Origin: an uncultured Muribaculaceae bacterium
Lineage (GTDB): Bacteria > Bacteroidota > Bacteroidia > Bacteroidales > Muribaculaceae
DNA: 11,745 bases
Reading direction: 5' to 3'
NCBI GenBank assembly: GCA_910576775.1
Contig: CAJTJV010000051.1
Location: 1 to 11,745, forward strand
This document shows positions 8,011 to 11,745 of the stretch, in pieces. Both the position numbers and the translations under genes were made by a program. The stretch's first letter is position 1, and the number at the start of each line of letters is the position of its first letter. Under the pieces are notes generated by a model. It ran no database searches. It saw only the letters and a list, made by a program, of their open reading frames with translations, and was not told the origin of the DNA.

Positions 8011-8577
8011 TCATACGAAATCCTTGAATACTATCGGATGTGCGGTGTTATTCCATCCCATGACTTTATCATGGCGGTGTTTAAACCACCACAGGCGCGG
8101 AATGGCACCTTTCCACCATGCACAGTGAGAGCCGTAATACTGTTTGGATGTGCCTTCTGCAATGTGGGCTTCCGGCGTTGTGAATACATGTACGCGCCGC
8201 CATTCGGGCTTGAAGATGCCTTCGTAGAAATGTAGAACCGGATAGATGTGTTCGAGGTTCTCACAAAGTGCTGAGAAATCATCAACATCTTCCTGCGTAC
8301 CTTTTTCAAGAATGCAACGGATATATACGCCGGGACTGTGGACTCCAAGATATTCAATAACCTGCAACGGGTCGATATCAAGGTCGACGAGTCCATGGGC
8401 GCTGCGCCATCCGCTCGGCATTGAATCGTCGCGGACGAAGCGGATATCAAAGGCGCGGATGCCGTCGAATATCTGGCGCACAATGTTTTTTGTCTGGTTG
8501 CGCCAGAACGGCAGCAACAGCCATCCCCACCAATAGCGAGGTGCGGCAAAAGTAAGTGTATTATGCGAGCCTTTCAT
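8011..8577 (-). CDS. PI-PLC X-domain-like phosphodiesterase in tail fibre operon
   Basis: A 188-residue protein that reads like a compact phosphatidylinositol-specific phospholipase C catalytic (X) domain, the family that cleaves the phosphodiester of inositol lipids. Visible matches: GSHNT at residues 3-7 (general-base His5 and Asn6, as in SHNTYL of eukaryotic enzymes), GIRAFDIRF at 39-47 (D44, R46), AHGL at 60-63 (second catalytic His61), and VYIRCILEKG at 84-93 (E91, like the ILSLE strand). There is no signal peptide, and the first catalytic residue is almost at the N-terminus. The length is well under the roughly 300 residues of secreted bacterial PI-PLCs, so only a minimal or half barrel may be present. 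It is unusually rich in tryptophan (11, including YWWGW, AWW and LWW), which suggests a lipid-facing surface. It overlaps the upstream fibre-like gene by ATGA at 8574-8577. The family is fairly clear; activity, substrate and location (virion tip or host cell) are inference. A GDPD-like or inactive homologue is the alternative. Confidence 0.65.
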   Translation of the reverse strand: MKGSHNTLTFAAPRYWWGWLLLPFWRNQTKNIVRQIFDGIRAFDIRFVRDDSMPSGWRSAHGLVDLDIDPLQVIEYLGVHSPGVYIRCILEKGTQEDVDDFSALCENLEHIYPVLHFYEGIFKPEWRRVHVFTTPEAHIAEGTSKQYYGSHCAWWKGAIPRLWWFKHRHDKVMGWNNTAHPIVFKDFV

Positions 8578-9230
8578 AACATTTTCATTATTGCGGTTAT
8601 GGCGTTATCGGGAGTAATACCTACACGCATTGCGATAGAGGCGAAACGACCAAGCCATGGTTTTATGTTGGTATTATCAAATTCTGAGAATTCTTTATCG
8701 ACAAATAACTTATCGCCAGAGGCTATATCCATGGCGCGACGAATAGCTTCATCGGCATCCGTAGCTGCTGTAGCTGCGGATTTCTTAGCTGCTTCGGCGG
8801 TAGACTTGGCCGCGTCAGCTGTCGACGCGGCATTGGCGCCGGACAATATCGAATCTATAAGTGCAGAAGCGTCATTGTAACCTTCAATATGTGCAGAATC
8901 GGCAAATTCTCCGAGCCATTTCTTCATCTCCGGCACGGTTTTACCTTCTGAACTCTTATAGGCTGTCTTGTCTTCTTCGGATAAGACCATGGCGCGACGG
9001 ACGGCTTCATCAGCATCTGTAGCTGCTGTAGCTGCGGTCTTCTTTGCTGTTTCGGCGGTAGACCGGGCCACCTCTGCCATATTTTTTACAGTGGCAAGAT
9101 CCTCAGACAAATCAGGGTTGCCCGGATTCCCTGAGCCTTGCATATCAAGAATTTGTCTTTCCAATGCTATCAGCCTATGTTTTACGCTGCGCGCAAACTG
9201 AATTACTCCATTTGTATCTGGGTTATTCAT
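8574..9230 (-). CDS. Small fibre-like tail protein with internal duplication
   Basis: A 218-residue protein that I do not recognise as a named family. Residues about 10-30 are a helix, followed by a flexible GSGNPGNPD linker, then two related units of about 80-86 residues. Unit one (about 55-133) and unit two (about 141-218) each begin with an alanine-rich helix (AETAKKTAATAATDADEA and AEAAKKSAATAATDADEA), continue with RRAM, and later share KKWLGEFA or KPWLGRFA. The alanine-rich heptad-like composition suggests trimeric coiled coil or fibre shaft, which fits its place between fibre genes and the PI-PLC-like gene. It is followed by the PI-PLC-like gene with an ATGA overlap, so the two are probably translated together; it may act as an anchor or adaptor for that enzyme (inference). 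A 49-base gap separates it from the DUF4376-like gene upstream, with no Shine-Dalgarno sequence seen. Confidence 0.6.
   Translation of the reverse strand: MNNPDTNGVIQFARSVKHRLIALERQILDMQGSGNPGNPDLSEDLATVKNMAEVARSTAETAKKTAATAATDADEAVRRAMVLSEEDKTAYKSSEGKTVPEMKKWLGEFADSAHIEGYNDASALIDSILSGANAASTADAAKSTAEAAKKSAATAATDADEAIRRAMDIASGDKLFVDKEFSEFDNTNIKPWLGRFASIAMRVGITPDNAITAIMKML
8730..8813. repeat. Direct repeat copy 1 inside fibre-like gene
   Basis: About 84 bases encoding the alanine-rich helix of the second protein unit. It matches copy 2 (8988-9071) at an exact spacing of 258 bases (86 codons), with shared runs such as CATGGCGCGACG and GTAGCTGCTGTAGCTGCGG. The identity is high enough to mark a recent in-frame duplication or gene conversion. 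Confidence 0.8.
8988..9071. repeat. Direct repeat copy 2 inside fibre-like gene
   Basis: Partner of the repeat at 8730-8813; it encodes the alanine-rich helix of the first protein unit. The sequence between the copies has diverged much more than the copies, so the helix is the best preserved part of the duplication. Confidence 0.8.
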
Positions 9231-9279
9231 ATCAAAGAATTTACATTAACACATAAACAGCCTCACACCTAAACGATAT

Positions 9280-9810
9280 TCAGAACTGCGGTTTGGGGGG
9301 ATAGCCGGCGGTGTGGTCGTATGCCTTGACGGCTTCGATGTCTTCGAGGGCGGAGACAGCGGCTTTGTGGCGTGCCGTGGTGTTGTAGCATTCGAGGGCA
9401 TAGAGTTCGAGGGTGGCGAGCATGGCCTTTGCGGAGGCTACGGGCAGGTTGTAGCACTGTGTGCCGTACCATAGTGTCGTTGTCTCTATGCCGGCGGCTT
9501 CCTGTATGGCGGTGGAGTTGGCGAGGCCTACGCGCATTGCCTTGTCAAGCCACATTGCCTGTCCCTGCATGGTGAAGGAGTTGACGGCCTCGGAGGTGTC
9601 GTAGGCGTCAATCTCGGCGATCTTATCGGCGATGGCTTTGCGCAGTGCCGGACGGTCGGCGGATACCTCTTCATAGAGTGGCAGCATGTTCGAGTTGATT
9701 GTGACGTGGCGTATTTCCGGAAATTCGTCCGGGGTGTCCTTGCGGTGGAGGATGTGTTCCTGATCGGTGGAAATCTCCACGAATCCGTTTGATTTTTCTG
9801 TGATTGTCAT
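9280..9810 (-). CDS. DUF4376-like phage protein, probable tail fibre accessory
   Basis: A 176-residue protein. Residues about 1-45 are a short beta-type start. About 57-175 look like the DUF4376 domain of phage tail regions, with YDTSEAVNSFTMQGQAMWLD, TTTLWYGTQCYNLPVA, ELYALECYNTTARHK and a YDHTAGYPP ending. Proteins with this domain lie beside tail fibres and are often regarded as fibre assembly or capping factors; a direct role is not proven. It sits 12 bases after the second fibre gene, in the same operon. The domain is complete and no frameshift is visible. The start ATG at 9810 is the first one available after the upstream stop. Confidence 0.65.
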   Translation of the reverse strand: MTITEKSNGFVEISTDQEHILHRKDTPDEFPEIRHVTINSNMLPLYEEVSADRPALRKAIADKIAEIDAYDTSEAVNSFTMQGQAMWLDKAMRVGLANSTAIQEAAGIETTTLWYGTQCYNLPVASAKAMLATLELYALECYNTTARHKAAVSALEDIEAVKAYDHTAGYPPKPQF

Positions 9811-9822
9811 ATCGTTAAATTT

Positions 9823-9999
9823 TTAGGTTGTTGCGAATGAAATGTTTTTTGCCGCCGCGTCGGTGAGTACCTGCTGCCATCGGGCGAATTCTTCAGCCGT
9901 TAGTGCCGCGGTGGCCTCGTTTGTGGTATCGCCCGTGAGCTTGGCGTAGACGTCGGAGTGAACTATAATAGTTATCGCGGAGGTGTTGATGGCGTTAGA
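9823..9999. repeat. Shared C-terminal module, copy A
   Basis: It encodes the last 57 residues of the 9823-10806 fibre. It matches copy B (10809-10949) in protein and partly in DNA, for example TTGGCGTAGACGTC present in both. Copy A carries a 12-residue insertion (around NEATAALTAEEF) relative to copy B. Confidence 0.75.
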
Positions 10000-10806
10000 T
10001 ATCATATGCTCGACTGAACCTAAGCTTATACGCAGGGCTTTATCCATAATGAAATTTGCCCTCAGCTTGTTAATAGTGATATCTTCAATAGTTGCAGGAA
10101 GAAACATGTTAATTGATCCTACATTAATCGCACTGACATCGATACCTCCTTCGACCTTACGTATGGCAGTATTAGTAAACATCTGTAATACATTGGAGAC
10201 GGCAATCTCTCCGATATATTCATCTCCGAGCATAACATACTCAAGCGAATTGTTTGATGCGAGCAGATATGAACAGTCAGCTCTATACATAGCCTTAACC
10301 GGGAACAACGTCCTCACTCCCTTTGTCATAGCGGAATAAGACACGCTGCCGCCTTTTTCGCCAACACGCATAGACTGCCAGTGTCCGTTTATTGAGAATA
10401 CTTGCAAAGCCTCGTCATACGTATGCCTGATTTTATTGAGTACGAACGGTTCTAATTTGTCCGTGGGGTCGTATTCGGTAATCTGTCCGTTGTGATGGGT
10501 GGCACCGGCTTTAATCCACATGTCGATGAACACAGCCATCTTTCCTTTCTGTGTCAGCGAGAGCATGTTTTCCTCGCTGAGGAACAAGTCATCGGAGGTT
10601 CTTAGCTTGTCCTGCTTTGCGGCCAGCCCCTCTGTCAGATCCGTGGTCTTGGCGTAGTCTTTGAGGCTGTTGTCGGTTTGCGTACGTTCGACGGCAAGCC
10701 TCGTTTCGAGGTCGCGGCCTTGGGTGTCTATAACGGCCTGCGTGGAGGTTGTCGGGTAAACAGATTCGTCGCTTGTGCGGTCTTTCAATGTCTGTATCTG
10801 TGCCAT
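9823..10806 (-). CDS. Tail fibre / adhesin with BspA-like LRR texture
   Basis: A probable receptor-binding fibre of 327 residues. Residues about 16-47 carry an N-terminal motif (VYPTTSTQAV, then GRDLETRLAVE) shared with the next fibre gene, probably the virion attachment part, followed by a short coiled segment (about 47-70). About 150-270 has the look of BspA/DUF285 surface-type leucine-rich repeats (NVLQMFTNTAIRKVEGGIDV, DITINKLRANFIMDKALRIS). The last 57 residues form a module beginning NAINTSAITIIVHSDVYAKL and ending KNISFATT that is nearly repeated at the end of the neighbouring fibre. It starts two bases after that gene's stop. No signal peptide is present, as expected for a virion protein. 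The call rests on context and motif texture; the receptor is unknown. Confidence 0.7.
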   Translation of the reverse strand: MAQIQTLKDRTSDESVYPTTSTQAVIDTQGRDLETRLAVERTQTDNSLKDYAKTTDLTEGLAAKQDKLRTSDDLFLSEENMLSLTQKGKMAVFIDMWIKAGATHHNGQITEYDPTDKLEPFVLNKIRHTYDEALQVFSINGHWQSMRVGEKGGSVSYSAMTKGVRTLFPVKAMYRADCSYLLASNNSLEYVMLGDEYIGEIAVSNVLQMFTNTAIRKVEGGIDVSAINVGSINMFLPATIEDITINKLRANFIMDKALRISLGSVEHMISNAINTSAITIIVHSDVYAKLTGDTTNEATAALTAEEFARWQQVLTDAAAKNISFATT

Positions 10807-10808
10807 GG

Positions 10809-10949
10809 CTATACTGTTGCAAAGGTTATGTTTTTGTCTGCGGCATCAAGCAGGACCTGATACCACTCCGTATTAGTCTCGTCTGTGAGTTTGGCGTAGA
10901 CGTCAGCGTGGACGGTGATTGTGATTGCCGAGGTGTTGATAGCATTAGC
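10809..10949. repeat. Shared C-terminal module, copy B
   Basis: It encodes the last 45 or so residues of the right-hand fibre, matching copy A at 9823-9999. It is shorter by 12 residues between YAKLT and the WYQVL / WQQVL segment. Such paired homologous ends could support recombination between the two fibre genes. Confidence 0.75.
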
Positions 10950-11745
10950 TACCATGAATTTAAACGATGGGAGAGACAACCATCTGGAATGAGACAGATT
11001 TATTGATTGTTGCAATACAATTGAAACGTTCTTCAGAGAATCGCAACGGGCAAACATATTTGCAGTATCAACTTTGGCATGCTCAAAATAAATAATGCCG
11101 TATATTGCCTCCAGGGATGTAGCAAGTTCAAACATCCCGCGTGCATTGGATAACAATATATTTCGTTTTGAATCGTTGGATGCATCAGCAAAGCGAAGAG
11201 TCTTTAATTTAGGATTATTCCTGAAACAACCGCCGGCATTGATTGCGCTCCAACTTATAGTATGAACCAGTAGTGTGCGTACATCTGCAATCGAATGATA
11301 ATAATAAAGAATGCTACCGGTCGTGATATGGCTGATATAAAGCTCAAGGATTTTCAATGCTTCTCCATATCCAATATCAGTTATGTCATTCAATTCAAAA
11401 AAGCGGGTTGATATATTGAATATTCCATATTGGCTAAAGACTATATTCCATCTGTCAATGAATGCCTGCGGTACCCAAGCACCGGTGGCGTCGTAGGCGC
11501 CAAGTCCCAGATTTATCCTAACCTGCTTTCTCTCGGCCTCTGTCAGAGCCTGTTGGTTTTTGCGCAGGGCGTCGCGGATGATGCCCGGCTCTATCGCCTC
11601 CAGCGCTTTGTCGGTCGGTTCGGAAATGATATTGCTCATTTGAGCCTCTATTTCTTCTTTGTCGGTGGCAAGGCGTCTCTCGAGATTTTCGCCGTTCTTG
11701 CAGAATACAGCCTCGGAGCTTGTGATGGGGTAGAATTTCTTGCCG
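10809..11745 (-). CDS. Tail fibre paralogue, partial (5' end beyond window)
   Basis: A probable receptor-binding fibre, cut by the right edge. An ATG at 11639 would give 276 residues, but the same frame stays open for 35 more codons to the window edge. These read GKKFYPITSSEAV, then NGENLERRLATDKEE, aligning with the N-terminal motif VYPTTSTQAV / GRDLETRLAVE of the adjacent fibre. I therefore treat 11639 as internal and the true start as outside the window. The region after this motif (RDALRKNQQALTEAERKQVR, INLGL) is a linker. The middle has LRR-like repeats (CFRNNPKLKTLRFADAS, NMFARCDSLKNVSIVL) like BspA-type surface repeats. The end is the NAINTSAITITVHADVYAKL module closing in KNITFATV. 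Its stop lies two bases before the next fibre start. The middle is unrelated in detail to that of its neighbour, which suggests exchange of the recognition part between conserved ends. Confidence 0.7.
   Translation of the reverse strand, partial: GKKFYPITSSEAVFCKNGENLERRLATDKEEIEAQMSNIISEPTDKALEAIEPGIIRDALRKNQQALTEAERKQVRINLGLGAYDATGAWVPQAFIDRWNIVFSQYGIFNISTRFFELNDITDIGYGEALKILELYISHITTGSILYYYHSIADVRTLLVHTISWSAINAGGCFRNNPKLKTLRFADASNDSKRNILLSNARGMFELATSLEAIYGIIYFEHAKVDTANMFARCDSLKNVSIVLQQSINLSHSRWLSLPSFKFMVANAINTSAITITVHADVYAKLTDETNTEWYQVLLDAADKNITFATV

Noticed and set aside
8031..8549. 172-codon minus-strand frame overlapping the PI-PLC-like gene in another phase
   Set aside because: The overlapping frame has the catalytic motifs and the ATGA coupling; this one has neither.

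Overview
This window looks like part of an integrated temperate siphovirus of a Bacteroidota (probably Bacteroidales) gut bacterium. The assignment rests on the integrase, which has the Bacteroidota phage-type active-site block (SLKDTG followed by RHSS and LYTDH), on a TP901-type tape measure protein, on tail fibres with BspA-like leucine-rich-repeat texture, on a DUF4376-type protein, and on starts that mostly lack a Shine-Dalgarno sequence. No host gene is recognisable, so this is inferred from protein style alone.

Layout: a plus-strand tyrosine integrase (53-1294) meets the end of a long minus-strand structural block head-on, with their stop codons overlapping. Everything else that is clearly coding is on the minus strand. 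In transcription order (right to left) it runs: a tail fibre cut by the window edge (10809-11745), a second fibre paralogous to it (9823-10806), a DUF4376-like protein probably helping fibre assembly (9280-9810), a small fibre-like protein with an internal duplication (8574-9230), a PI-PLC-like protein (8011-8577), an 826-base interval with no convincing minus-strand gene (7185-8010), the tape measure protein (3126-7184), and a baseplate or hub-type tail protein (1291-3129).

ATGA overlaps or gaps of a few bases link most of the genes, so they form two tightly packed groups: fibres through PI-PLC, and tape measure plus hub. The groups are separated by the hairpin-rich interval, which may also carry a small plus-strand cysteine-rich gene. 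Together they describe the distal tail: the tape measure sets tail length, the hub-like protein closes the tip, and the fibres recognise the host. The PI-PLC-like enzyme is the most unusual member. It could act on host envelope inositol lipids, which some Bacteroidales are known to make, but its substrate is not shown by the sequence.

The rightmost fibre has no start codon inside the window. Its frame stays open from the ATG at 11639 to the edge, and the added residues match the N-terminal motif of the neighbouring fibre.
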